From assembly GCF_932526225.1 (NCBI RefSeq), contig NC_064037.1, positions 434,001-498,000 of the forward strand: 64,000 nucleotides of DNA, in the 5' to 3' direction. The notes under the pieces are model-generated. The model was not told where the DNA came from, searched no databases, and saw only the letters and a list, made by a program, of their open reading frames with translations. How positions within the stretch are numbered: position 1 is the stretch's first letter; every line of letters begins with the position of its first letter. A program made the position numbers and the translations under genes. The DNA is from Nematostella vectensis. Lineage: Eukaryota; Cnidaria; Anthozoa; Actiniaria; Edwardsiidae. Positions 9,041-22,600 of this stretch are shown here, in pieces.

Positions 9041-9046
9041 ATTATA
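9041..9046 (-). promoter_or_regulatory. TATA-like box in U3
   Basis: The sense strand reads AATTATAATCC, with TATAAT lying 25-30 nt upstream of the inferred start at 9016. That is the normal distance for a TATA box and independently supports the start. Confidence 0.55.
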
Positions 9047-9210
9047 ATTAAACTGAGGATTACAAATAACGGTAACTAGGATATAACAAATGAACGCGTA
9101 GGACTTACATTAATAATGTTCAAAACAAGATGGCCGGCTGCTCTCTTCTGAGCCGGTCAGCGGTCTTACATAAGACCTAGGCCCTAGCGGCCAGCGTCAC
9201 ACACTCTTCA

Positions 9211-9215
9211 ACAAT
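9211..9215. repeat. Target-site duplication, right copy
   Basis: ACAAT follows the right LTR and matches 3861-3865. Position 1 of the next tRNA-like cassette is 9229, so the duplicated target lies 14-18 bp upstream of it. Confidence 0.95.
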
Positions 9216-12200
9216 TACCTTCAGCAATGCCACGTGAGTCTATCGTTGCGGGCACTTGACTACTAACGCAGCTACCCGGGTTCGATTTTCGCCTATTTTT
9301 TTTTCTTTATTTTTTTTTTTAAATATCGATACTTAATTATACTGTTCTTGGTGTGTCATGACATAAAAAGAAGGTATAGGGACATTTTTATGTACTCTCA
9401 GCATTTTTTATGTGCTCATGCTTTGTTCAGGATCCTGTACATATTTTATGCACACAAGAACTAACTAGATTCCTTGGATAACTTGATTAAGTAGATTCTA
9501 ACATAGAGCATAGCGCTCGATAGATTGATATACCTTTTTTTCCGAGTATACTGTTTTATTTTTCCTAATGTTACTTTTTGGAATTTACATTCGGAAAAAA
9601 AATTATCGATTGTAACCTTTTGGAGGTTACACTCGTAAAACAAATTCCCGAATGTAACCCTGAAGCTTTTCCCGAATGTAACCTCCAGTCCGATGGTGAC
9701 TTTGCTTGGGATAGTTTACGATAACAATAGTAATAAAAGTAATTTTCATTACAATTCCCTTCAGCAATGCCACGTTAGTCTATCGTTGCGGGCACTTGAC
9801 TACTAACGCAGCTACCCGGGTTCGATTCCCGCTAATAGCCTTATTTTTTTTTCTTTATTTTTTTTTTTGTTAAATATCGATACTTAATTATACTCTTTTT
9901 GGTGTGTCATGACATAAAAAGAAGGTATAGGGACAATTTTATGTACTCTCAGCATCTTTGATGTGCTCATGCTTTGTTCAGGATCCTGTACATATTTTAT
10001 GCACACAAGAACTAACTAGATTCCTTGGATAACTTGATTAAGTAGATTCTAACATAGAGCATAGCGCTCGATAAAATTGATATACCTTTTTTTCCGAGTT
10101 TACTGTTTTATTTTTCCTAATGTTACTTTTTGGAATTTACATTCGGAAAAAAAATTATCGATTGTTACCTTTTGGAGGTTTCACTCGTAAAACAAATTCC
10201 CGAATGTAACCCTGAAGCTTTTCCCGAATGTAACCTCCAGTCCGATGGTGACTTTGCTTGGGATAGTTTACGATACCAATAGTATTAAAAGTAATTTTCA
10301 TTACAATTCCCTTCAGCAATGCCACGTTAGTCTTTCTTTGAGGGCACTTGACTACTAACGCAGCGACCCGGGTTCGATTCCCGCTGATAGCCTTTTTTTT
10401 TCTTTATTTTTTTTTAAATATCGATACTTAATTATACTGTTCTTTGAGTGTCATGACATAAAAAGAAGGTATAGGGACATTTTAATGTACTCTCAGCATC
10501 TTTGATGTGCTCATGCTTTGTTCAGGATCCTGTACATATTTTATGCACACAAAAACTAACTAGATTCCTTGGATAACTTGATTAAGTAGATTCTTACATA
10601 GAGCATAACGCTCGATAGATTGATATACCTTTTTTTTCCGAGAATACTGTTTTATTTTTCCTAATGTTACTTTTTGGAATTTACATTCGGAAAACAAATT
10701 ATCGATTGTAACCTTTTGGAGGTTACACTCGTAAAACAAATTCCCGAATGTAACCCTAAAGCTTTTCCCGAATGTAACCTCCAGTCCGATGGTGACTTTG
10801 CTTGGGATAGTTTACGATACCAATAGTATTAAAAGTAATTTTCATTACAATTCCCTTCAGCAATGCCACGTTAGTCTTTCTTTGAGGGCACTTGACTACT
10901 AACGCAGCGACCCGGGTTCGATTCCCGCTGATAGCCTTTTTTTTTCTTTATTTTTTTTTTTTAAATATCGATACTTAATTATACTGTTCTTTGTGTGTCA
11001 TGACATAAAAAGAAGGTATAGGGACATTTTTATGTACTCTCAGCATCTTTGATGTGCTCATGCTTTGTTCAGGATCCTGTACATATTTTATGCACACAAG
11101 AACTAACTAGATTCCTTGGATAACTTGATTAAGTAGATTCTTACATAGAGCATAACGCTCGATAGATTGATATACCTTTTTTTTCCGAGTATACTTTTTT
11201 ATTTTGCCTAATGTTACTTTTTGAAATTTACATTCGGAAAACAAATTATCGATTGTAACCTTTTGGAGGTTACACTCGTAAAAAAAATTCCCGAATGTAA
11301 CCCTAAAGCTTTTCGCGAATGTAACCTCCAGTCCGATGGTGACTTTGCTTGGGATAGTTTACGATACCAATAGTATTAAAAGTAATTTTCATTACAATTC
11401 CCTTCAGCAATGCCACGTTAGTCTTTCGTTGCGGGCACTTCACTACTAACGCAGCGACCCGGGTACTATTCCCGCTGATAGCCTATTTTTTTTCTTTATT
11501 TTTTTTTTTAAATATCGATACTTCATTATACTGTTCTTGGTGTGTCATGACATAAAAAGAAGGTATAGGGACATTTTTATGTACTCTCAGCATCTTTGAT
11601 GTGCTCATGCTTTGTTCAGGATCCTGTACATATTTTATGCACACAAGAACTAACTAGATTCCTTGGATAACTTGATTAAGTAGATTCTAACATAGAGCAT
11701 AGCGCTCGATAGATTGATATAACTTTTTTTCCGAGTATACTGTTTTATTTTTCTTAATGTTACTTTTTGGAATTTACATTCGGAAAAAAAATTATCGATT
11801 GTAACCTTTTGGAGGTTACACTCGTAAAACAAATTCCCGAATGTAACCCTGAAGCTTTTCCCGAATGTAACCTCCAGTCCGATGGTGACTTTGCTCGGCA
11901 TAGTTTACGATACCAATAGTATTAAAAGTAATTTTCATTACAATTACCTTCAGCAATGCCACGTTAGTCTTTCGTTGCGGGCACTTGACTACTAACGCAG
12001 CGACCCGGGTACTATTCCCGCTGATAGCCTATTTTTTTTCTTTATTTTTTTTTAAATATCGATACTTTATTATACTGTTCTTGGTGTGTCATGACATAAA
12101 AAGAAGGTATAGGGACATTTTTATGTACTCTCAGCATCTTTGATGTGCTCATGCTTTGTTCAGGATAATGTACATATTTTATGCACACAAAAACTAACTA

Positions 12201-15200
12201 GATTCCTTGGATAACTTGATTAAGTAGATTCTAACATAGAGCATAGCGCTCGATAGATTGATATACCTTTTTTTCCGAGTATACTGTTTTATTTTTCCTA
12301 ATGTTACTTTTTGGAATTTACATTCGGAAAAAAAATTATCGATTGTAACCTTTTGGAGGTTACACTCGTAAAACAAATTCCCGAATGTAACCCTGAAGCT
12401 TTTCCCGAATGTAACCTCCAGTCCGATGGTGACTTTGCTCGGGATAGTTTACGATAAAAATAGTATTAAAAGTAATTTTCATTACAATTATCTTCAGCAA
12501 TGCCACGTTTGTCTATCGTTGCGGGCACTTGACTACTAACGTAGCTACCCGGGTTCGATTTTCGCTGATAGCCTATTTTTTTTCTTTATTTTTTTTTTAA
12601 ATATCGATACTTAATTATACTGTTCTTGGTGTGTCATGACATAAAAAGAAGGTATAGGGACATTTTTATGTACTCTCAGCATCTTTGATGTGCTCATGCT
12701 TTGTTCAGGATCCTGTACATATTTTATGCACACAAGAACTAGATTCCTTGGATAACTTGATTAAGTAGATTCTTACATAGAGCATAACGCTCGATAGATT
12801 GATATACCTTTTTTTTCCGAGTATACTGTTTTATTTTGCCTAATGTTACTTTTTGGAATTTACATTCGGAAAACAAATTATCGATTGTAACCTTTTGGAG
12901 GTTACACTCGTAAAACAAATTCCCGAATGTAACCCTAAAGCTTTTCCCGAATGTAACCTCCAGTCCGATGGTGACTTTGCTTGGGATAGTTTACGATACC
13001 AATAGTATTAAAAGTAATTTTCATTACAATTCCCTTCAGCAATGCCACGTTAGTCTTTCGTTGCGGGCACATGACTACTAACGCAGCGACCCGGGTACTA
13101 TTCCCGCTGATAGCCTATTTTTTTTCTTTATTTTTTTTTTTAAATATCGATACTTAATTATACTGTTCTTGGTGTGTCATGACATAAAAAGAAGGTATAG
13201 GGACATTTTTATGTACTCTCAGCATCTTTGATGTGCTCATGCTTTGTTCAGGATCCTGTACATATTTTATGCACACAAGAACTAACTAGATTCCTTGGAT
13301 AACTTGATTAAGTAGATTCTAACATAGAGCATAGCGCTCGATAGATTGATATACCTTTTTTTCCGAGTATACTGTTTTATTTTTCCTAATGTTACTTTTT
13401 GGAATTTACATTCGGAAAAAAAATTATCGATTGTAACCTTTTGGAGGTTACACTCGTAAAACAAATTCCCGAATGTAACCCTGAAGCTTTTCCCGAATGT
13501 AACCTCCAGTCCCATGGTGACTTTGCTCGGGATAGTTTACGATACCAATAGTATTAAAAGTAATTTTCATTACAATTCCCTTCAGCAATGCCACGTTAGT
13601 CTATCGTTGCGGGCACTTGACTACTAACGCAGCGACCCGGGTTCGATTCCCGCTGATAGCCTTTTTTTTTTCTTTTTTTTTTTAAATATCGATACTTAAT
13701 TATACTGTTCTTGGTGTGTCATGATATAAAAAGAAGGTATAGGGACATTTTTATGTACTCTCAGCATCTTTGATGTGCTCATGCTTTGTTCAGGTTCCTG
13801 TACATATTTTATGCACACAAGAACTAACTAGATTCCTTGGATAACTTGATTAAGTAGATTCTAACATAGAGCATAGCGCTCGATAGATTGATATACCTTT
13901 TTTTCCGAGTATACTGTTTTATTTTTCCTAATGTTACTTTTTGGATTTTACATTCGGAAAAAAAATTATCGATTGTATTCTTTTGGAGGTTACACTCGTA
14001 AAACAAATTCCCGAATGTAACCCTGAAGCTTTTCCCGAATGTAACCTCCAGTCCGATGGTGACTTTGCTTGGGATAGTTTACGATACCAATAGTATTAAA
14101 AGTAATTTTCATTACAATTCCCTTCAGCAATGCCACGTTAGTCTTTTGTTGCGGGCACTTGACTACTAACGCAGCGACCCGGGTTCGATTCCCGCTGATA
14201 GCCTATTTTTTTTCTTTATTTTTTTTTTTTAATATCGATACTTAATTATACTGTTCTTGGTGTGTCATGACATTAAAAGAAGTTATAGGGATATTTTTAT
14301 GTACTCTCAGCATCTTTGATGTGCTCATACTTTGTTCAGGATCCTGTACATATTTTATGCACACAAGAACTAACTAGATTCCTTGGATAACTTGATTAAG
14401 TAGATTCTAACATAGAGCATAGCGCTCGATAGATTGATATACCTTTTTTCCGAGTATACTGTTTTATTTTTCCTAATGTTTTTTTTTTTTGGAATTCACA
14501 TTCGGAAAAAAAATTATCGATTGTAACCTTTTGGAGGTTACACTCGTAAAACAAATTCCCGAATGTAACCTCCAGTCCGATGGTGACTTTGCTTGAGATA
14601 GTTTACGATACCAATAGTATTAAAAGTAATTTTCATTACAATTCCCTTCAGCAATGCCACGTTAGTCTTTCGTTGCGGGCACTTGACTACTAACGCAGCT
14701 ACTCGGGTTCGATTCCCGCTGATAGCTTTTTTTTTTCTTTATTTTTTTTTTAATATCGATACTTAGTTATACTGTTTTTGGTGTGTCATGACATAAAAAG
14801 AAGGTATAGGGATATTTTTATGTACTCTCAGCATCTTTGATGTGCTTTTGCTTTGTTCAGGATCCTGTACATATTTTATGCACACAAGAACTAACTAGAT
14901 TCCTTGGATAACTTGATTAAGTAGATTCTAACATAAAGCATAGCGCTCGATAGATTGATATACCTTTTTTTCCTAGTATACTGTTTTATTTTTCCTAATG
15001 TTACTTTTTGGAATTTACATTCGTAAAAAAATTTATCGATTGTAACCTTTTGGAGGTTACACTCGTAAAACAAATTCCCGAATGTAACCCTGAAGCTTTT
15101 CCCGAATGTAACCTCCAGTCCGATGGTGACTTTGCAATTCCCTTCAGCAATGCCACGTTAGTCTTTCGTTGCGGGCACTTGACTACTAACGCAGCGACCC

Positions 15201-17963
15201 AGGTTCGATTCCCGCTGATAGCCTATTTTTTTACTTTCTTTTTTTTTTTAAATATCGATACTTAATTATACTGTTCTTTGTGTCATGACATAAAAAGAAG
15301 GTATACGGACATTTTTATGTACTCTCAGCATCTTTGATGTGCTCATGCTTTGTTCAGGATCCTGTACATATTTTATGCACACAAGAACTAACAAGATTCC
15401 TTGGATAACTTGATTAAGTAGATTCTAACATAGAGCATAGCGCTCGATAGATTGATATACCTTTTTTCCGAGTATACTGTTTTATTTTTCCTAATGTTAC
15501 TTTTTGGAATTTACATTCGGAAAACAAATTATCGATTGTAACCTTTTGGAGGTTACAGTCGTAAAACAAATTCCCGAATGTAACCCTGAAGCTTTTCCCG
15601 AATGTAACCTCCAGTCCGATGGTGACTTTGCTTGGGATAGTTTACGATACCAATAGTATTAAAAGTAATTTTCATTACAATTCCCTTCAGCAATGCCACG
15701 TTAGTCTTTCGTTGCGGGCACTTGACTACTAACGCAGCGACCCGGGTTCGATTCCCGCTGATAGCCTTTTTTTTTTCTTTATTTTTTTTTTAAATATCGA
15801 TACTTAATTATACTGTTCTTTGAGTGTCATGACATAAAAAGAAGGTATAGGGACATTTTTATGTACTCTCAGCATCTTTGATGTGCTCATGCTTTGTTCA
15901 GGATCCTGTACATATTTTATGCACACAAAAACTAACTAGATTCCTTGGATAACTTGATTAAGTAGATTCTTACATAGAGCATAGCGCTCGATAAAATTGA
16001 TATACCTTTTTTTCCGAGTTTACTGTTTTATTTTTCCTAATGTTACTTTTTGGAATTTACATTCGGAAAAAAAATTATCGATTGTTACCTTTTGGAGGTT
16101 TCACTCGTAAAACAAATTCCCGAATGTAACCCTGAAGCTTTTCCCGAATGTAACCTCCAGTCCGATGGTGACTTTGCTTGGGATAGTTTACGATACCAAT
16201 AGTATTAAAAGTAATTTTCATTACAATTCCCTTCAGCAATGCCACGTTAGTCTTTCGTTGCGGGCACTTGACTACTAACGCAGCGACCCGGGTTCGATTC
16301 CCGCTGATAGCCTATTTTTTTTCTTAATTTTTTTTTTTTAATATCGATACTTAATTATACTGTTCTTGGTGTGTCATGACATTAAAAGAAGTTATAGGGA
16401 TATTTTTATGTACTCTCAGCATCTTTGATGTGCTCATGCTTTGTTCAGGATCCTGTACATATTTTATGCACACAAGAACTAACTAGATTCCTTGGATAAC
16501 TTGATTAAGTAGATTCTAACATAGAGCATAGCGCTCGATAGATTGATATACCTTTTTTTCCGAGTATACTGTTTTATTTTTCCTAATGTTACTTTTTGGA
16601 ATTTACATTCGGAAAAAAAATTATCGATTGTAACCTTTTGGAGGTTACACTCGTAAAACAAATTCCCGAATGTAACCCTGAAGCTTTTCCCGAATGTAAC
16701 CTCCAGTCCGATGGTGACTTTGCTTGGGATAGTTTAGGATACCAATAGTAATAAAACTAATTTTCATTACAATTCCCTTCAGCAATGCCACGTTAGTCTA
16801 TCGTTGCGGGCACTTGACTACAAACGCAGCTACCCGGGTTCGATTCCCGCTGATAGCCTTTTTTTTTTCTTTATTTTTTTTTTCAAATATCGATACTTAA
16901 TTATACTGTTCTTGGTGTGTCATGACATAAAAAGAAGGTATAGGGACATTTTTATGTACTCTCAGCATCTTTGATGTGCTCATGCTTTGTTCAGGATCCT
17001 GTACATATTTTATGCACACAAGAACTAACTAGATTCCTTGGATAACTTGATTAAGTAGATTCTAACATAGAGCATAGCGCTCGATAGATTGATATACCTT
17101 TTTTCCGAGTATACTGTTTTATTTTTCCTAATGTTTTTTTTTTTGGAATTCACATTCGGAAAAAAAATTATCGATTGTAACCTTTTGGAGGTTACACTCG
17201 TAAAACAAATTCCCGAATGTAACCTCCAGTCCGATGGTGACTTTGCTTGAGATAGTTTACGATACCAATAGTATTAAAAGTAATTTTCATTACAATTCCC
17301 TTCAGCAATGCCACGTTAGTCTTTCGTTGCGGGCACTTGACTACTAACGCAGCTACTCGGGTTCGATTCCCGCTGATAGCTTTTTTTTTTCTTTATTTTT
17401 TTTTTAATATCGATACTTAATTATACTGTTTTTGGTGTGTCATGACATAAAAAGAAGGTATAGGGATATTTTTATGTACTCTCAGCATCTTTGATGTGCT
17501 TTTGCTTTGTTCAGGATCCTGTACATATTTTATGCACACAAGAACTAACTAGATTCCTTGGATAACTTGATTAAGTAGATTCTAACATAGAGCATAGCGC
17601 TCGATAGATTGATATACCTTTTTTTCCTAGTATACTGTTTTATTTTTCCTAATGTTACTTTTTGCAATTTACATTCGTAAAAAAATTTATCGATTGTAAC
17701 CTTTTGGAGGTTACACTCGTAAAACAAATTCCCGAATGTAACCCTGAAGCTTTTCCCGAATGTAACCTCCAGTCCGATGGTGACTTTGCAATTCCCTTCA
17801 GCAATGCCACGTTAGTCTTTCGTTGCGGGCACTTGACTACTAACGCAGCGACCCAGGTTCGATTCCCGCTGATAGCCTATTTTTTTACTTTCTTTTTTTT
17901 TTAAATATCGATACTTAATTATACTGTTCTTTGTGTCATGACATAAAAAGAAGGTATACGGAC
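9216..17963 (+). repeat. ~545-bp satellite array, 17 cassettes
   Basis: Cassettes start at 9229, 9769, 10321, 10865, 11412, 11958, 12502, 13044, 13590, 14132, 14656, 15152, 15695, 16241, 16787, 17310 and 17806. Those at 11412, 11958 and 13044 have the B box changed to GGTACTATTCC; those at 9229 and 12502 end it in TTTT. The 9229 cassette also lacks most of the 3' acceptor strand. About 14390-15760 is repeated at 17050-17963 and beyond at an offset of 2654 bp. Both copies share a 24-bp loss (near 14559 and 17212) and a roughly 45-bp loss just upstream of the cassettes at 15152 and 17806. No other gene is seen. Confidence 0.95.
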
Positions 17964-19420
17964 ATTTTTATGTACTCTCAGCATCTTTGATGTGCTCATG
18001 CTTTGTTCAGGATCCTGTACATATTTTATGCACACAAGAACTAACTAGATTCCTTGGATAACTTGATTAAGTAGATTCTAACATAGAGCATAGCGCTCGA
18101 TAGATTGATATACCTTTTTTCCGAGTATACTGTTTTATTTTTCCTAATGTTACTTTTTGGAATTTACATTCGGAAAACAAATTATCGATTGTAACCTTTT
18201 GGAGGTTACAGTCGTAAAACAAATTCCCGAATGTAACCCTGAAGCTTTTCCCGAATGTAACCTCCAGTCCGATGGTGACTTTGCTTGGGATAGTTTACGA
18301 TACCAATAGTATTAAAAGTAATTTTCATTACAATTCCCTTCAGCAATGCCACGTTAGTCTTTCGTTGCGGGCACTTGACTACTAACGCAGCTACCCGGGT
18401 TCGATTCCCGCTGATAGCCTATTTTTTTTCTTTATTTTTAGTTTTTAAATATCGATACTTAATTATACTGTTCTTGGTGTGTCATGACATAAAAAGAAGG
18501 TATAGGGACATTTTTATGTACTCTCAGCATCTTTGATGTGCTCATGCTTTGTTCAGGATCCTGTACATATTTTATGCACACGAGAACTAACTAGATTCCT
18601 TGGATAACTTGATTAAGTAGATTCTAACATAGAGCATAGCGCTCGATAGATTGATATACCTTTTTTTCCGAGTATACTGTTTTATTTTTCCTAATGTTAC
18701 TTTTTGGAATTTACATTCGGAAAAAAAAAATTATCGATTGTAACCTTTTGGAGGTTACACTCGTAAAACAAATTCCCGAATGTAACCCTGAAGCTTTTCC
18801 CGAATGTAACCTCCAGTCCGATGGTGACTTTGCTTGGGATAGTTTACGATACCAATAGTATTAAAAGTAATTTTCATTACAATTCCCTTCAGCAATGCCA
18901 CGTTAGTCTTTCGTTGCGGGCACTTGACTACTAACGCAGCGACCCGGGTTCGATTCCCGCTGATAGCCTATTTTTTTTTCTTTATTTTTTAAATATCGAT
19001 ATTTAATTATACTGTTCTTGGTGTGTCATGACATAAAAAGAAGGTATAGGGACATTTTAATGTACTCTAAGCATCTTTGATGTGCTCATGCTTTGTTCAG
19101 GATCCTGTACATATTTTATGCACACAAGAACTAACTAGATTCCTTGGATAACTTGATTAAGTAGATTCTAACATAGAGCATAGCGCTCGATAGATTGATA
19201 TACCTTTTTTTCCGAGTATACTGTTTTATTTTTCCTAATGTTACTTTTTGGAATTTACATTCGGAACAAAAATAATCGATTGTAACCTTTTGGAGGTTAC
19301 ACTCGTAAAACAAATTCCCGAATGTAACCCTGAAGCTTTTCCCGAATGTAACCTCCAGTCCGATGGTGACTTTGCTCGGGATAGTTTACGATACCAATAG
19401 TATTAAAAGTAATTTTCATT

Positions 19421-19425
19421 ACAAT
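19421..19425. repeat. Target-site duplication left of solo LTR A
   Basis: ACAAT precedes this LTR and recurs at 19675-19679, the same target as at the full-length element. Confidence 0.93.
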
Positions 19426-19674
19426 TGAAGAAAATACTCCTCGATGTTCAATTGGTTTTATTGACAAAGATGAGGAAGTCCTATGGCAATACAATAAATC
19501 AAGGATTATAATTAAACTGAGGATTACAAATAACGGTAACTAGGATATAACAAATGAACGCGTAGGACTTACATGAATAATGTTCAAAACAAGATGGCCG
19601 GCTGCTCTCTTCTGAGCCGGTCAGCGGTCTTACATAAGACCTAGGCCCTAGCGGCCAGCGTCACACACTCTTCA
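19426..19674 (-). mobile_element. Solo LTR A
   Basis: A 249-bp LTR with TG...CA ends and no internal region, flanked by the same ACAAT target copies and the same satellite text as the full element. It carries the G found at 4015. The distance between the flanking cassettes at 18897 and 19693 is shorter than that between 3337 and 9229 by exactly 5096 bp, which is one LTR plus the interior. This is the product expected from LTR-LTR recombination. Confidence 0.95.
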
Positions 19675-22600
19675 ACAATTACCTTCAGCAATGCCACGTG
19701 AGTCTATCGTTGCGGGCACTTGACTACTAACGCAGCTACCCGGGTTCGATTTTCGCCTATTTTTTTTCTTTATTTTTTTTTTTTAAATATCGATACTTAA
19801 TTATACTGTTCTTGGTGTGTCATGACATAAAAAGAAGGTATAGGGACATTTTTATGTACTCTCAGCATTTTTGATGTGCTCATGCTTTGTTCAGGATCCT
19901 GTACATATTTTATGCACACAAGAACTAACTAGATTCCTTGGATAACTTGATTAAGTAGATTCTAACATAGAGCATAGCGCTCGATAGATTGATATACCTT
20001 TTTTTCCGAGTATACTGTTTTATTTTTCCTAATGTTACTTTTTGGAATTTACATTCGGAAAAAAAATTATCGATTGTAACCTTTTGGAGGTTACACTCGT
20101 AAAACAAATTCCCGAATGTAACCCTGAAGCTTTTCCCGAATGTAACCTCCAGTCCGATGGTGACTTTGCTTGGGATAGTTTACGATAACAATAGTAATAA
20201 AAGTAATTTTCATTACAATTCCCTTCAGCAATGCCACGTTAGTCTATCGTTGCGGGCACTTGACTACTAACGCAGCTACCCGGGTTCGATTCCCGCTAAT
20301 AGCCTTATTTTTTTTTCTTTATTTATTTTTTGTTAAATATCGATACTTAATTATACTCTTTTTGGTGTGTCATGACATAAAAAGAAGGTATAGGGACAAT
20401 TTTATGTACTCTCAGCATCTTTGATGTGCTCATGCTTTGTTCAGGATCCTGTACATATTTTATGCACACAAGAACTAACTAGATTCCTTGGATAACTTGA
20501 TTAAGTAGATTCTAACATAGAGCATAGCGCTCGATAAAATTGATATGCCTTTTTTTCCGAGTTTACTGTTTTATTTTTCCTAATGTTACTTTTTGGAATT
20601 TACATTCGGAAAAAAAATTATCGATTGTTACCTTTTGGAGGTTTCACTCGTAAAACAAATTCCCGAATGTAACCCTGAAGCTTTTCCCGAATGTAACCTC
20701 CAGTCCGATGGTGACTTTGCTTGGGATAGTTTACGATACCAATAGTATTAAAAGTAATTTTCATTACAATTCCCTTCAGCAATGCCACGTTAGTCTTTCT
20801 TTGAGGGCACTTGACTACTAACGCAGCGACCCGGGTTCGATTCCCGCTGATAGCCTTTTTTTTTCTTTATTTTTTTTTAAATATCGATACTTAATTATAC
20901 TGTTCTTTGAGTGTCATGACATAAAAAGAAGGTATAGGGACATTTTTATGTACTCTCAGCATCTTTGATGTGCTCATGCTTTGTTCAGGATCCTGTACAT
21001 ATTTTATGCACACAAAAACTAACTAGATTCCTTGGATAACTTGATTAAGTAGATTCTTACATAGAGCATAACGCTCGATAGATTGATATACCTTTTTTTC
21101 CGAGTATACTGTTTTATTTTTCCTAATGTTACTTTTTGGAATTTACATTCGGAAAACAAATTATCGATTGTAACCTTTTGGAGGTTACACTCGTAAAACA
21201 AATTCCCGAATGTAACCCTAAAGCTTTTCCCGAATGTAACCTCCAGTCCGATGGTGACTTTGCTTGGGATAGTTTACGATACCAATAGTATTAAAAGTAA
21301 TTTTCATTACAATTCCCTTCAGCAATGCCACGTTAGTCTTTCTTTGAGGGCACTTGACTACTAACGCAGCGACTCGGGTTCGATTCCCGCTGATAGCCTT
21401 TTTTTTTTCTTTATTTTTTTTTTTAAATATCGATACTTAATTATACTGTTCTTTGTGTGTCATGACATAAAAAGAAGGTATAGGGACATTTTTATGTACT
21501 CTCAGCATCTTTGATGTGCTCATGCTTTGTTCAGGATCCTGTACATATTTTATGCACACAAGAACTAACTAGATTCCTTGGATAACTTGATTAAGTAGAT
21601 TCTTACATAGAGTATAACGCTCGATAGATTGATATACCTTTTTTTTCCGAGTATACTGTTTTATTTTGCCTAATGTTACTTTTTGGAATTTACATTCGGA
21701 AAACAAATTATCGATTGTAACCTTTTGGAGGTTACACTCGTAAAAAAAATTCCCGAATGTAACCCTAAAGCTTTTCGCGAATGTAACCTCCAGTCCGATG
21801 GTGACTTTGCTTGGGATAGTTTACGATACCAATAGTATTAAAAGTAATTTTCATTACAATTCCCTTCAGCAATGCCACGTTAGTCTTTCGTTGCGGGCAC
21901 TTCACTACTAACGCAGCGACCCGGGTACTATTCCCGCTGATAGCCTATTTTTTTTCTTTATTTTTTTTTTAAAATATCGATACTTAATTATACTGTTCTT
22001 GGTGTGTCATGACATAAAAAGAAGGTATAGGGACATTTTTATGTACTCTCAGCATCTTTGATGTGCTCATGCTTTGTTCAGGATCCTGTACATATTTTAT
22101 GCACACAAGAACTAACTAGATTCCTTGGATAACTTGATTAAGTAGATTCTAAAATAGAGCATAGCGCTCGATAGATTGATATACCTTTTTTTCCGAGTAT
22201 ACTGTTTTATTTTTCTTAATGTTACTTTTTGGAATTTACATTCGGAAAAAAAATTATCGATTGTAACCTTTTGGAGGTTACACTCGTAAAACAAATTCCC
22301 GAATGTAACCCTGAAGCTTTTCCCAAATGTAACCTCCAGTCCGATGGTGACTTTGCTCGGCATAGTTTACGATACCAATAGTATTAAAAGTAATTTTCAT
22401 TACAATTACCTTCAGCAATGCCACGTTAGTCTTTCGTTGCGGGCACTTGACTACTAACGCAGCGACCCGGGTACTATTCCCGCTGATAGCCTATTTTTTT
22501 TCTTTATTTTTTTTTAAATATCGATACTTTATTATACTGTTCTTGGTGTGTCATGACATAAAAAGAAGGTATAGGGACATTTTTATGTACTCTCAGCATC

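Larger units (their letters stand above)
3866..9210 (-). mobile_element. Full-length Ty3/Gypsy-type LTR retrotransposon
   Basis: A 5345-bp element on the minus strand: two 249-bp LTRs (one mismatch, G4015 against T9111), TG...CA ends with 6-bp inverted termini TGAAGA/TCTTCA, a 5-bp ACAAT target duplication, one long gag-pol frame and a G-run before the 3' LTR. The domain order protease, reverse transcriptase, RNase H, integrase is that of Ty3/Gypsy. Only about 17 nt separate the 5' LTR from the ATG, and 37 nt separate the stop from the 3' LTR. There is no envelope frame. The interior is clearly more GC-rich than the surrounding satellite. Low LTR divergence and an open frame point to a recent insertion, but the integrase active site is altered. 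A single gag-pol frame plus a self-complementary primer site resembles the Tf1/sushi lineages in mechanism; the actual clade needs a phylogeny. Confidence 0.97.
8962..9210 (-). mobile_element. 5' LTR of the retrotransposon
   Basis: A 249-bp LTR. On the sense strand U3 would be 9210-9017, including a GC-rich part with a perfect 6-bp hairpin at 9163-9176. R would start near 9016 and U5 would end at 8962. A TATA-like box, the start inferred from the self-priming match, and AATAAA occur in that order at normal distances. It differs from the 3' LTR only at T9111. Confidence 0.95.
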
